This document shows positions 10,850 to 22,414 of a stretch of 64,000 bases of DNA, in pieces (position 1 is the first letter of the stretch; every line of letters starts with the position of its first letter). A model generated the notes under the pieces. It saw nothing but the letters and a program-made list of their open reading frames with translations. It did no database searches and had not been told where the DNA came from. This DNA comes from Symbiodinium natans (Eukaryota; Sar; Dinophyceae; Suessiales; Symbiodiniaceae): positions 312,001 to 376,000 of the forward strand of contig CAJNDS010002139.1 in assembly GCA_905221605.1 (NCBI GenBank), in the 5' to 3' direction. Both the position numbers and the translations under genes were made by a program.

Positions 10850-13210
10850 TGTTGCCAAGCCTTTCCCGACAGGAACAAAGGAATGCACCATTGTTCGGTC
10901 GTCGTGTTGGTCGCAACAGAAACCATGCAAGAAAGCAAGCCAAAAAAGACCATATGTAAACTAACTAGGGTCGCGTCTCAAAAGCCGCAAACTCTTCTGA
11001 GCCCAGCGCCCGTGATCCAGTGCCCGCCCTGCGTGCTCCTGCGCCTGGCGCCGGGGCAAAAGGTTTCAGACAACAGCAACTTCTCACGCAAAAGCCCCAA
11101 AAAGACCCCCCTCAAGGTCTGCTGGACCCTGAAACTCCCCGAAACACCCTGAGCGCTTGGGGTTGGGATTCAGGACTTCCGGCTTTCTCCAATGTGGCAG
11201 TTGAGGCTTCGGCTCGAGATTTGGATATGTTTGGGAAAGTGAAAATGTGTGAGGGGATCAACAAATCCACGGCTGAAGGTTCAAATGAGCAAGTAGACAA
11301 GAGAGTATATGACGGGCCGACAAGAATCTGCGAGTCTGCCTGGGCACGCCCAGCAAGATCTGGAACACGGAGCTGTGGGGCAGACCTGAGCTCAAGTGAC
11401 TCAAGCGGTTATGGGTTTCAAGATATTTCGTTGTTTATGTCTTGGCCTTGGTGCCTGGGATCCCAGGTTCTAGTCTCGGGATTAAATGCTCAGAGCTAGG
11501 TGCCCATGGCACTACAAATTCCTCACCTCGGCGGTGTAGTACTACTACGGTTTCGGGATGGTGCGGGCTTCAGGCTTTGAAGGTGGTTGAGGGGGGTTGT
11601 GGGGGGGGGGAGGCGACTTCGGGTTTCAGGGTCAGGCTCTCGAGGTTCAGGGGTCCAAAAACTTGTTTGGCGCAAAGGCGCTCGGTCCGACGGTAGTGCC
11701 CGAAGTATCCTTTGCCACTGACTTCAATATCGGTTGCGCGCATGGGACACTTGCTGCACAAACAAAGAGCGCGTTTTGGAGCCCTGGGGCTGTGAAAAGC
11801 CGCGACAAAAGTTGGCGATGCCCCCAAATGGTTTTGTTGTGTCTTGTTGCTTGCTGGGACTTGAGGCTTCGGATTCACCGGCTCCAGGCTTTTCGCCTTC
11901 GGCTTTCGGTGACATCGCGCTAAAGGCTTCAAAAGGTTTTTCACCCTTTAAGGTGGCGGCTCCCGCACGGCGAGGCTCACGGCGCCCGAGCGCCGGGCAG
12001 GACCTGTAAAGCTCACATGGGTGGGGTGGGGTTCGGGCAAGCGACAAGCGATAAAAAAAAAAACCCAAAGCCTTGCACTACACTGGTGCACCCAACTCGG
12101 AGGCTCACCGCTCACTTGCGGCTACACGACTGTTGCGAGTATGACTTTTCTCACGTACAACTACGAAATTGGCTCACCTGCGATTCTAAACTGCCATCAA
12201 TTGCGACAAAAAGCTGCTGCGACTAAAAACCTCAGGACCCCAGAAGTTTGGTAATCTTTAGGGTTAACGAAAATGTTCAGGCTTTGGGGCTTATGATTTA
12301 GACCTCCTGCTTGCAAAGGGCTTCCCCCCAACTTTGTTCCTTCTACACCCGGAAAACTTCACTCTCCTTACAGCTGCAGTTCGCGGGTTTTGCAGCGACT
12401 TTCGTTGCTGACCCGCAAGGGAAGCCAGGCCGGGGCCGAGGCCGGGCTTCGGATACAATCTATACGAGATACACAGGGTCCCTAAGTGCAAGCAGCCCCT
12501 GCACCTGGAGCTCCGCGGGGGTTTTTGGGGTTTGGGGTTTGGGGACTCCCGCTACCAGTCTCAACGCATGCAAGAAAAGCACAAGCGAAGACATACCAAA
12601 ACCGCATGCCCACATGAATAGGCACAAGCGGAACAAAAAGTCACAAGCAACAGGACAAATGACACTGGCGAGCGTGGATCCTCCAATGACAGAGGTGCTA
12701 CTTCTAAACTCATAAACATGGGGTCTGGGGGACTGCAAGAACTCTTGCAGCCAAGAACCCTGCTTCTTGTTTTAAACTTTCGATACAATGCAAAGGCAGC
12801 CCAGAATCCTCATGCCTGCGAGCTGGCGGGAGCACACGGGACAGCAGCACACCTTCCAAACTCCATGCGGATCTTGGGCAGGGACTTTGCAATGGTAGCA
12901 GGCAGAAAACACCAGCCTGGAAGGTCAAAATAGAGAGAGACAGTGAGAAGGAAGGAAAACAAACATGATCGTCCACGTGTCGTAAAGACTATGTTGTTGA
13001 CTGGCTGAACGAAACTTGTTGCACCTTCCCAACGCTGGAAGCTCGAGCAGGCAACCGGGTGTGCGCACTATTTAAGCGCGTTGGAAGCGAACACCTTTCT
13101 CACTAGCCGGAAACACCCCAGAGCCAAATCCTGAATGGAAAGTTGAAGTCAAAACCTCCAGGTTTCCCATTCTTCAGCCGCCTAAGCGCTCACCCAACCA
13201 CAAAAAAAAC
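10850..13210. other. No assignable gene
   Basis: The open frames here are short, mutually overlapping and of no recognised family. A G-run lies near 11,600. Nothing else is supported. Confidence 0.4.
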
Positions 13211-13214
13211 AAGA

Positions 13215-13355
13215 ACAATCTGTACCTCAAAGACTCTAAACGAGCCGTCCTGCCTGGCTTCGAGCGTCCATGGGAGCGTGCCGGGCTGAGGCTCCATCTG
13301 GAGATTGCCAAGCAGCGCAACCCTGTCACCCCGCCTGAAAGGGTTTTTGGATCTT
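13215..13355 (-). CDS. Candidate exon, unknown protein
   Basis: The minus strand reads NPFRRGDRVALLGNLQ, then a stretch ending in ARQDGSFRVFEVQ. The balanced composition with alternating charged and hydrophobic residues looks coding. It lies in a longer open frame (13,585-13,190). No family recognised. Confidence 0.3.
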
Positions 13356-14294
13356 TGCAGAACATGGGGTAATGGCGGTGTATGTGTGAGGTACAAAGTG
13401 CGTTCAAGACTTTGTGTTGCCTCAAAGCTTGGTTGACTCGACCTTGCAAGCTCGGTACTCACTATGCCCCGGGCTGGAAAAGGACGTGATCGCCTTAAGA
13501 ACGCTGGAGCTGCAATCGCGGGGCAGAACTTGAACCACACAGGCAGGCGAGTGGGGAGCCATCTCAGGTTATCAGCTTTGGTCACGGCAACAGAGGAAGC
13601 GACTGTCCGGCGGAAATCCTTTTGAAGGCCGAATCCACCTGTGAAAGTTACTGGCTCGTCGAATTTCGCTGCACCTCAACTCCCAATCAAAAGTCCCTGC
13701 TGTACCTACAGCGCTCTCTGATGACAGTGCTCTCTCTCTCTTACAACCCGCAACGTGCCGAAGGGAAAGCTTCAGATCCCCAATCCCGAAAACTCTCGAA
13801 AACCGGAGAGAGAAAAGAACAACTCAAAAGCCCCAACTCCGAAAGGCATCGTATGAACAAGTTCCATGGTGGATGCACTCGCAAGCCGCCCAAGATCTCA
13901 TTAAGAGACGACCGTTGACAAGGGAAACGCGTCAAAGGACTGAACCCAAAACTGGGAACGAACCTGCAACCACAAGCTTTTGACACACTGCAAACGGCCG
14001 TCACCCATGGCAGCACAGCTTCAGCGCAGTTCGACTGCTCAGTGCCTCCCTGAGGATCGCAGCAGCTTGGGTTGCGGGAACCATGAGGCTTTAGGACAGG
14101 TGAGCTTCGTGCTTTATTAAAGAACTGACTGGGGCACCTGGCCATCTACAAACGGGCGGACACTGAACTCTCGGCAAGATTGTCAAAGCAGGCTCTAAAG
14201 CAGATGGGATCGCAAGCCGTGTCAGCAGTACCTACCAAGACCCTCAATGGATCGCCCCCGGTACTTCATGGTGCTCATGGTGCCAGACGGGATT

Positions 14295-15033
14295 TCAGGG
14301 CCGTTGAGCTTGCTGAAGCTGATCAAGATGCAGGTTCACAAAGACATGCCCTTCAACGCCCAACCATATGGGTAGGTTCAAGTCTCTTGAACAGGTTTCA
14401 ACGGGCCAGTGTTGAAGAGTTTGGGACTTCAGAATGCGCCGGGCTCCCGCGCTCATGGTGCCCACCAGCGTCATGTTGGAGGTCGTGATGTTCGGCAGGC
14501 GATCCATCTCCAACTCCTGCTGCGGGAGGGGCATCGGCAGCTAGTGGCAGCATAGCAGCCAGAGAAGCTTCTTTCCATGATGCAGAACAGCTCTGCAAAA
14601 TTCACATGCCCAACTCTGTCTATCACACGCAGAAACGGGGAAGTCCTTGAGCATATCACGAGTGTCTTGGTCCACCTTCAGGGATTTGACTTTAGGGTCC
14701 ATAGGCAAGTCGCAGTTTGACTCCACCCTCAGCTGTTCCCGCCTGGATGAACTCCGTGTTCACCTCGGACTGGTCAGGCACGAACTCCATGCGTCTTTCA
14801 CGCTCCTCCTCCTGCAACTTGAGGGAGATGCCGCGAACGGGCCCCTTCTGGATGCGCTTCATCAGGTGCGTGGTGAAGCCAGCGATCTTGTTGCGCAAGC
14901 GCTTGGAAGGGACGGTTGCCACTTCCTCGGTGATCTTCTTGTTCACTTGAAAGTCCAGCGTCAGCTTGCTGTAGTACTTCTCAACGATGACGCGCGCGGC
15001 CTTCTTCACGGTCTTGGTGCGGACACGGCCCAT
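14295..15033 (-). CDS. RPS17: 40S ribosomal protein S17 (eS17), copy 2
   Basis: Small-subunit ribosomal protein. Exon 1 (15033-14743, 97 codons) runs from [20 protein letters not shown] to the EFIQ end and contains the family-defining [26 protein letters not shown] and LQEEERERR blocks. Intron 1 (14676-14742) has donor GCGGGA and acceptor AG|G. Exon 2 is ten codons (14675-14646, [10 protein letters not shown]). Intron 2 (14517-14645) has donor GACTTC and acceptor GCAG|G, a GA-AG intron. Exon 3 starts at 14516 ([14 protein letters not shown]); its end is uncertain, with the frame open to a TGA at 14,295. A further exon near 14,280-14,221 is possible. AGCAG eight bases upstream of the ATG could be a trans-splice acceptor. 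It lies head-to-tail with copy 1. Confidence 0.93.
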
Positions 15034-15429
15034 GGCTGCGCTGCTATCTTTTCGGCTGCTTTGTGCCAACACCTCGAAGTATCCAAGCAGCTAACAAAGA
15101 AACCTGGTTCAGCGCCTGGCCAGTGGGCTGGCCATGGCTGGGGCAAGGGACTGTGTGGCAGAAGAGGGCATGTTCTCTTTATTCACCCGAGCTGGTTCTA
15201 TCACAAGCTTTCTCTTCCTCAGAACGATTGAGCTCAGCACAACCTGACCAACCCTCCATTCATAGTTCAACTTGTGCCCTGCAATTTTTCCGGTTGCGTG
15301 GCAGAACTGCTTGACGAGGCTGCTTTGGAAACCGCACGGCTACCTGCGGCCTCAGCCCAAAAGAAAGCAAAACGCTAATCCACACAGCAACCCACAATCT
15401 GAGTCCAAGACCCATGGTGATTCCGGTAA

Positions 15430-15895
15430 GCGTTACGTTGGAGGTGGTGATGTTCGGCAAGCGATCCATCTGCAGCTCCTTTAGCATGTCCCGGGTATCG
15501 GCGTCCACCTCAGTTCTCAAGACCCAAAACTCATCTTGAAAGTTTACGCTCCAAACTACCACACATGACAAACCTGAAGCACTGTGCTTCTGCGCTATGC
15601 CCGCCTGGATGAACTCCGTGTTCACCTCGGACTGGTCAGGCACGAACTCCATGCGTCTTTCACGCTCCTCCTCCTGCAACTTGAGGGAGATGCCGCGAAC
15701 GGGCCCCTTCTGGATGCGCTTCATCAGGTGCGTGGTGAAGCCAGCGATCTTGTTGCGCAAGCGCTTGGAAGGGACGGTGGCCACTTCCTCGGTGATCTTC
15801 TTGTTCACTTGAAAGTCCAGCGTGAGCTTGCTGTAGTACTTCTCAACGATGACGCGCGCGGCCTTCTTCACGGTCTTGGTGCGGACACGGCCCAT
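15430..15895 (-). CDS. RPS17: 40S ribosomal protein S17 (eS17), copy 1
   Basis: Exon 1 (15895-15605, 97 codons) is almost identical in DNA to that of copy 2 and has the same protein sequence. The single clear intron (15509-15604) has donor GCGGGC and acceptor CTGAG|G. Exon 2 from 15508 reads [19 protein letters not shown] and continues without the GA-AG intron found in copy 2. The C-terminal end is unresolved: the frame stays open to 15,260 but diverges from S17 after about [11 protein letters not shown], so either a last exon is missed or the copy is damaged. The start at 15895 matches the family; the frame extends 13 codons upstream through the shared AGCAGCGCAGCC leader. Confidence 0.93.
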
Positions 15896-15935
15896 GGCTG
15901 CGCTGCTATGACTTGCCAAGCCTGATGCTACCACA

Positions 15936-16500
15936 GCCTCGAGGCAAAAGCGATGCCAGAGAAGGCATTGACCAAGCCCTCCTTTCCCAAACCACGCGCA
16001 AGATCGCTAAATGATTCGCTGACAACTGAGACCGTTTCGCTGAAAATTCGACGAAACAGTATTAGGACCCTGAAACTGCAAGACAAGATAAATAGAAACT
16101 GCATGTGGTATCTGGTCTCCTTCCCCCCTTCCCAAACCTCCCCCGACCAAAAACTTTCCGCACACACCCCCCCTCCGATTGGCCAGAAAATCCCACCCTA
16201 ACAACCCACCTAAGCCGTTGCGCCCTCATTGGGCCGGCCCGGCTGCTGAGGCGGTGCGCTCAAGCGTTTACAATTATTTGTCTAGACCGCTGACAAGCGG
16301 GCGGGAACCGACGGTTCACGATGGACTCACGATGACGACCACATCGACGCCCATGCATTCTAAGTTAAAAAGGTACAAGTGATTCCCCAAGTGAGAGCCG
16401 ACGTGAAGAACTTGCGACACAAGACTCAGTTCTCGCGGCAGGTCGCATGCAGGAGGCGAGTCCGGTGAAAAGCATAAGGCGGCGGCATGCCGACCTTGAA
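15936..16500. other. Intergenic, nothing identified
   Basis: The region between RPS17 copy 1 and the LTR-like remnant. No ORF resembles a known family. It could hold upstream sequence of the RPS17 pair, but no motif can be supported. Confidence 0.5.
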
Positions 16501-16504
16501 GCTT

Positions 16505-16760
16505 AAGGTCCCTTTGGTACCTTTCCCCTTGAAAATACAAAGTTGCAGCTTACAACCTTAACCAAAAGATGCGCAGGCGGACTCTTTATTTTTCTCATTC
16601 TTGGACCAAACAGTCACGAAACGAATTCACAAGTGCTTTACACTGTGCTTCAGAACATCAGTTCCTACTCTCGGCGACAGCCTGCACTTACACGAATTCA
16701 GCGAAGTTGTAGCATATTGGACAAAACCAATACTTTTCTGCCTATTCAATTAAACTAATT
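16505..16760 (-). mobile_element. Diverged LTR remnant
   Basis: Shares blocks in the same order with the LTR at 44,627-45,003: AGGTCCCTTTGGTACCTTT, then TTGAAAA, GTCACGAA, ACGAATTC and GCTTCAGAAC followed by GTTCCTAC. Gaps and mismatches are frequent, so it looks old. No internal region is visible beside it. Confidence 0.5.
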
Positions 16761-17082
16761 CTCTACTGGGGATCTTTGAGAAGGTGAAAGGGGGCTTGCG
16801 AGTTTTTATTTTTTGGAGGCAAGCTTTTTTACCACGCAGTAAGCGAATCCATCAAGCCGTTACTTGAGAACCAGGTGAAACCGAGCACTACACAAGTGAA
16901 GAAACGAACAAACCAACCAACCAAAGTAAACGATGCACCCACGCAAACTGAGTGAAACAACCGGTCTTTAAATGCGTGGAAAAGAATAGTGCATTGCATC
17001 TTTTTGGCTAGTGCAGGGCCAGTTGAATATTCGACCTCAACTGTTTTCACTTCGATGCAGCAAGCAGTCAAGTAACCATCAC

Positions 17083-17361
17083 CGCACAAGCAGGCGAACT
17101 AGCTCAAAGAAAAGCGGAATGCCAATCTCCGCAACATCCAGCCTATTCGCGGTCCGCGCAGATTGGCACTGAGTGGATCCATATCGCGAGCATCGCCAAC
17201 CAGAACGACACGCCAAAAAAGGTGCGGCCACAGATCCAAGTGTCTTTTCCGCACACACACTCGATCCATACACGCTCCGGCATTTCCCCTTCCATGAGCT
17301 CAGTGTTGGCAAGTAGCTTCGATGAAGCCACCAGTTGGCAGATGTGCTCCTGTTTACTCAC
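17083..17361 (-). CDS. Candidate membrane-protein exon(s), unknown
   Basis: The minus strand reads EHICQLVASSKLLANTELME, then a Cys-rich part (VCGKDTWICGRTFF) and a hydrophobic segment, FWLAMLAIWIHSVPI. Below about 17,145 the coding look moves to another frame (RLDVAEIGIPLFFELVRLL), which could mean a small frameshift or an intron. One or two transmembrane segments are likely. No family recognised. Confidence 0.35.
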
Positions 17362-18787
17362 AGTTCTCGTAGAAAGAAGTCAAAGCAGCTAAAGTAACCT
17401 GACCGTCTTAAGGCGAAAAGCAGGGAAACTACCAAACTCACAACCCACACAGTAAGCGGGCAGCTACCACACTTTTCCCTCACAAGCGAAGAAGCTCGTG
17501 GCCTTGAGCAGGCTCGTCACTTGAGCCAGCTCATCTTGAGCCAAAGATTCGGACACGGCTTTACACACTCACTGCAAGCTTCAGGCATGCTGAGGTCCTT
17601 TAGGTTCAAGGCCATACCAAGTCGCAAATACTAGCCCAGACCTTGACTTCCAGTCCACTACAGTTGCCTACGCTTGCCTATGGGCAAAAGAGCTTTGACT
17701 GGAAGAAAAAACGGTTGCCTTACGTGATTTGACTCCGACAAACGAACGGGAATGGTGGAAGTACGTGGAGATGGTACCGCCGCGCTACCTTGTGGCGCTA
17801 AAGACGGACCGCAATTTTTTTTCTGCCCGGCAGCGGCACAGAACAAGCCGAAGTACAGCTTGAGATGGAGCCACCGCAGCAGAAGCCACAGCGGGTGTGG
17901 CGCACTCTTAATGCTGCTCCGGCATGCGGGAAGAGCGGCAGATTGCAACGCGGTTTAGAGAGCTACCCAAGCATGACCGCAACAAAAACAAGAAAGCAAA
18001 ACAAACTGAGAGCTCAAAGTACAGGGAGAGCTGCAAAATGCAGACGAACGCAGAAGCAAATACCATCCATTCCTATCCATTCTAGAAGGATCGAGAATCT
18101 GCAAAAACAGCTGGAACATTGGCAGTGCCTATTACTGCCACATGCGTGTTTGGCCATGTTCGGGCAAAAGAACATTAAATCTGTTTTTTTTTAAGCGGAC
18201 GCCCCTTTACCACATCAGCAGCACAGTGGGCCGGTCTATAGCGACGAGAGACGGCCATGACTACCGGAAGCAGCCAAACAGCACAGAACAACACACAACA
18301 CCTACAACACACAAGAGAAAAGCAAAACGGAAGCAATCCAATCCTAAGGTGAAACATCCCTCTAGAACACGAAGAGGTCGAAGTAGACCCGTTGTGGCTT
18401 GACTCGCGCTGTGTTGGAGGGAGCACAGAGTGCGGTTCGCAAAATGCGGTCGGTCTGCCAGAAGCAAAATCACGTTCCACGCTAGTCAGGTTGTCCCCCT
18501 CGCCCAGGTCATTCATATGGTCATTCCCTGCAGTACCCGTTACTGCCAAGCATTTTGGTTGTCGCCTCGATGTGAGGCACGCGACGCCGATGCCGCTACT
18601 GAAGCTGGTCGGCGGGCTTTCCTGGGCGAGGTGTCGGACGCCACCTTACTCTGGGAAGGGCGATTGCTCGGGCGCGAGGTGTCGGACGCCACCTCCCCGG
18701 CAGAGTGGGCTCATCGGTGAGCTCCCCTATTTCAGCCCCCCACGGGGGGTCCCCGAAGGGATCGGGGTTTCATTCAGCTCCGCAAGC
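17362..18787. other. No assignable gene
   Basis: Open frames on both strands overlap and none is recognisable. A GGCGAGGTGTCGGACGCCAC-type sequence is directly repeated near 18,627 and 18,670, followed by a GC palindrome at 18,737-18,755. Confidence 0.4.
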
Positions 18788-20128
18788 TTAGCTTTTGCCG
18801 CTTAGAGGGAAACGCCGGACCGCGACCAGCGCCTCAGGTGTCGGGTCGCCCGGCTTCTGGTTGAAATACAGCTTGGACCATGCGCCGTTGAAAGGGCTTT
18901 TATTCTTGTTCGCAGCGACAGCAAGGCCCTCGTGAGATGCCCAATGTGCCGTGACGGCATCGTACCAATCCCTCTTCCTTGGGAGGGGGGGCCTTTTGCT
19001 GGGGAACGGGACATAGTTCTTCCAATGCGCACTCTTGATAGAAGGGAACTGAAACGGCACACACAGGTCCACTTCTCGCAGGGTGGCCAGGTCAGTGGTT
19101 TCGAGCTCTGAGAAGCGCCAGTTATGGACTTGTAATGCGGTGTCTTGACAGTCCTCTTCCGACGAGCTGCTGCGCACCTCTTCCATGGGCTGGGCCTCCC
19201 CCCATTCAGCGGGGGTTCCAGGGCCAGACGCAGCTACCAAGAATTGCAATGGGAGGACTTGTCGGAAAGAAACATTGGACCTCGTCTTGCAATCCGGCCA
19301 TTCAAGGTTAAATGTCGCCCAGAAGTGTTCGAGGTCCTGACTTGCAACGCACGCTGCGAGTGCATAGCGCACAGCATAAAAAAAGTGGAGTGGGGCGGTG
19401 GTCGGGTCGAATGCCTGATATCGTCGGTGCCCTAAGGCCTGCCACGCATTAAGTTTCACCCTGATGTAAGCGTTGATTTTGGGGTCCTGCACAACCCTAG
19501 CTGCTTCCAAATTGGCCCATTCTCGTAGACTCTCGATTGGGGGACTTGACCTTGGATAACAGGCCGCCCTTGATCATCTAGTCTGAACGCCGTTTCTGGT
19601 CTGAGGGGGTTGTGGTCGTACGCCCTCCCAGCCAACAGTGCCACTGCGGCTGCTGGTGGCACATTTAGCTGCAAATCAGTTATCGCACCCTGTCGTTGTT
19701 TGTCGTTATCGGGGAAGCCCAAGACCACTGGCAGACCACCGGCACGCGAAGGCGGCGCGAACTGGTGTGCGTCGAAGGCCAGCAAGAGCCCTCCAAGCCA
19801 GTAGTCGTAGGTTGGTCACTGAGAGTTGGGGTGCCGTGCAGCCCAGGAGAGTAGAGAGGTCATGGAGTTCGAGAGCTCTCGCAATTTTGAGACAAACCGG
19901 GATGATGGGGTCGTATATTTGCAGATACGCAGCAGGGAAAGTGTTCGGCAGGTAGAGCAACTGATTTGCAACCTGCAGGAGGTGTTCGGTAGATCCTGTA
20001 ACAGTTGTTCGTATGCTCGGTACGCCTGCAGCTGCTGCTCATGGGTGGTCAGATGGGACTGCTGCTGCCAACTGGCAGCGTCAACCCGGGCGGGGGCAGG
20101 ATATCCGTTCTCGATGAATCCTGCCTAG
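18788..20128 (-). pseudogene. Frameshifted ORF of unknown repetitive family
   Basis: Minus-strand coding sequence continues across at least three frames. The N-terminal part is near 20,120-20,010 (GFIENGYPAPARVDAASWQQ). The middle parts are near 19,960-19,790 (LLYLPNTFPAAYLQIYDPII) and 19,785-19,520. The C-terminal part (19,510-18,788) has NAWQALGHRRYQAFDPT and LREVDLCVPFQFPSIKSAHW and ends at a stop. A second copy of the LREVD block lies at about 44,560-44,630, so the sequence is dispersed. No known domain is recognised; a transposon or phage-like gene is possible. Confidence 0.55.
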
Positions 20129-20174
20129 GTTGGGCGGTTTGCTTTCTCCAGTTGCGGGGTGATGCGCAGGGGCT

Positions 20175-21027
20175 TTGGGAGGGGGGGGGGTTGGTTGCAC
20201 CCCGCCCTCCCCAGCGCTTGGAGGGCATATGACCCGACCGAGTGGTCGGCTCGGCCGGGCGGGAGTGTGCCATCAGCGCCATGGGGTACCCTCAGAAGTT
20301 GTTGTTTGCCCTCAACGCCTTTATCGGAGCCAAAGCTGGAGAACGACCTCTTCTTGCAATGACTCGATCCCGCTTATTCGAGGGACCGCGCTTTACGCGA
20401 TACAAGGACAAGAGGTACGCCTGGGGAGAGCTCACGACGAGCGTTCGACTGAGGGTCGATATGGCTCTCCAAAGCAAGGAAGCCAGTATAGCCCGGAGGA
20501 CTGCGCGGGATGCTCGCAGACGGCTCAAGCCGAAGGCCCGTCCTACTCTTCAACGTCTGCTACAAGCAGCTCCGAGACCAGCATTTCTGCAGACGAAGAA
20601 CAACATCTGGGTGCACGCTGCGCTTCATCTTCCTTCACAGCCGCATCGGCCACCTACACAAACAGTGGCTGCATCGGGGATGGGGGGTCGGACCCCCCCT
20701 CCTCCACCGAGTGTACCAACGCCACGGAGGCCGCGGATGTGCAGTTGGAGCCACCCGGCGTCTACTGCGCCTCCAGGCGACTCCATCGGGCGGCTCCTCA
20801 TCGGGCTGGGGCAAACCGCAGCAAAGCCATGCCGGCTATGGGTCGTGGCGGATCCAGCAGCTCGGGCGCAGGCCCATCGAATCAACCTTTGCCAGATTTC
20901 GACGAGGTGGTTGCTTCCGCTAAAGATGTTATCCGGAAAGGATGAAGGGATGTTGGATCCCCGACATGGCCTGGACTCCGTGTATCATAGATTTCTTTTG
21001 GGTTCGGGATGGAGTCCTGGACTATGA
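20175..21027 (+). pseudogene. Degenerate plus-strand ORF, possible retroelement fragment
   Basis: Two overlapping plus frames each look coding in part. One has FEGPRFTRYKDKRYAWGELT near 20,380; the other has a Ser/Thr-rich stretch and ends SNQPLPDFDEVVASAKDVI near 20,890-20,940. This fits one frame broken by an indel. It precedes the integrase fragment of element A and could be its gag-side remnant. No motif proves this. Confidence 0.3.
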
Positions 21028-21521
21028 AGCGCACCGAATGTCTTTTCGAGGAGAAAACAGAGTTGTGAGTGCGTGGTCTCGTTTTCTGGAAATGGGCTTG
21101 TTTCTTTTTCTGGAAAAACATGTGGGGCATGAGTTGTGTGAGCTTGCTTTGCCGCTTGGGTGCTTGAGCTTGAGCTTGCTTGTGCCCGAAACCCCTCTGA
21201 AACGCACCAAATCCCGAACCTTATTAACCTTAACCTTAACCTTAACCCCAACCGAACCACCGCCAGCCTATACAGGAATGGTCTTGGGCCAGGACTGGAT
21301 CTGGTCGCCATCTTGGGCTTCTGCAGCCTCTTGGGCGGTTTAGTGTTTTGGGGGTTCCACGTCTTGTCTGGAGTATTGAAAAGGTGTTTCGTTGGAGAGA
21401 AAGATCGGAAGGTCTTTAGAGTGAGGCCGCGCAGGAAGGGTTGCAGTGTTAGGATGTTCTGTGGTGACCACTGGGTCCGAGCGCCTAGCGATAAGCAGGA
21501 AGGCCCCAAAACCTCAAACAC

Positions 21522-22253
21522 GTGGCATGTTGGGCATGTTGTTTTGCATGGCTTGCGGCGCGGTTGAGACGTGTCTTGAGGGTGTTTGCGCTTGGCTTGG
21601 CGTGCGTGATCTTGGTGAAAAGGGCAATGATGAGAGCCCGACTGCCGACGGGACAAGGGACTAAAGCTGAGCCCTTTGATTTGGAAGCTCCTCGTGGCGG
21701 GGAGCCCGGGTCTTCGTCTTCGAGGGTCCCCGAGAATGTTGCGTCATCGTCAAGTCCAGGGTACGAGCCTTCTGAGGTTTCTGAAAGACCCCCCAAGCCT
21801 CCAGAGAATCCACCGGAACCACCTGACGATGGAGAAGAAGGATCTTTTAGGATTCCGTTGTCTTCAACCGCCTTGTACAATCATCGTGCTCAAGGCCATT
21901 TCCCTTATGACTCCAACTGTGACTCATGCTGTTCGTCGAAGGGTCACGTTCCAGCGCGTCGCTTGCGTCGCCGTCTACAAAAAGAGAACCAGACTGTTGG
22001 TCTTGATTTTTTCTTTTTCGGCAAGCTAAGAGTTCTGTTGATGACTCACCTGGGTTCAAGGTATACTGTCAGTCTGCCTGCTGTTCATCTCGACGATCCA
22101 CAATTGCTTGCAAACATCAACAGAGTGCTGCGTGAAATGGGACTGGTAGGCAAAGCTGTGACCTTTAGAATGGATCAAGAAGGGTCTATTATTGCTTTGG
22201 CTGAAAGACTGAGTAAGTCCCGGAATTTTGTTGCACAGCGCAACTATTCTTGA
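21522..22253 (+). pseudogene. Element A: copia integrase fragment
   Basis: Ty1/copia-type integrase. It has the zinc-binding HHCC region (HRAQGHFPYDSNCDSC, near 21,880-21,935), then a core domain with VGLDFFFF and a second acidic site at TFRMDQEGS. The reading then shifts frame near 22,240 and continues as PGYRPQAKGSIERQVESVRQ, which carries the catalytic Glu. A Pro-rich linker precedes it. No gag or protease is recognised upstream. Confidence 0.75.
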
Positions 22254-22414
22254 TGTGGTTCCAGGGTATAGGCCACAAGCCAAAGGTTCGATAGAACGAC
22301 AAGTCGAATCGGTACGCCAAGGCTTTTGGGCTGTGTGGTTGGACCTGGAGCGCCAAATTGCTCTAAAGAAGTTTTTGTGGCGAGGATGCCGAGCTGGGTA
22401 AGTACCAGCTTCCC

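Noticed and set aside
14647-15231. Plus-strand ORFs opposite RPS17 (14,647-15,231 and 15,584-15,925)
   Set aside because: They are antisense shadows of the RPS17 first exons.
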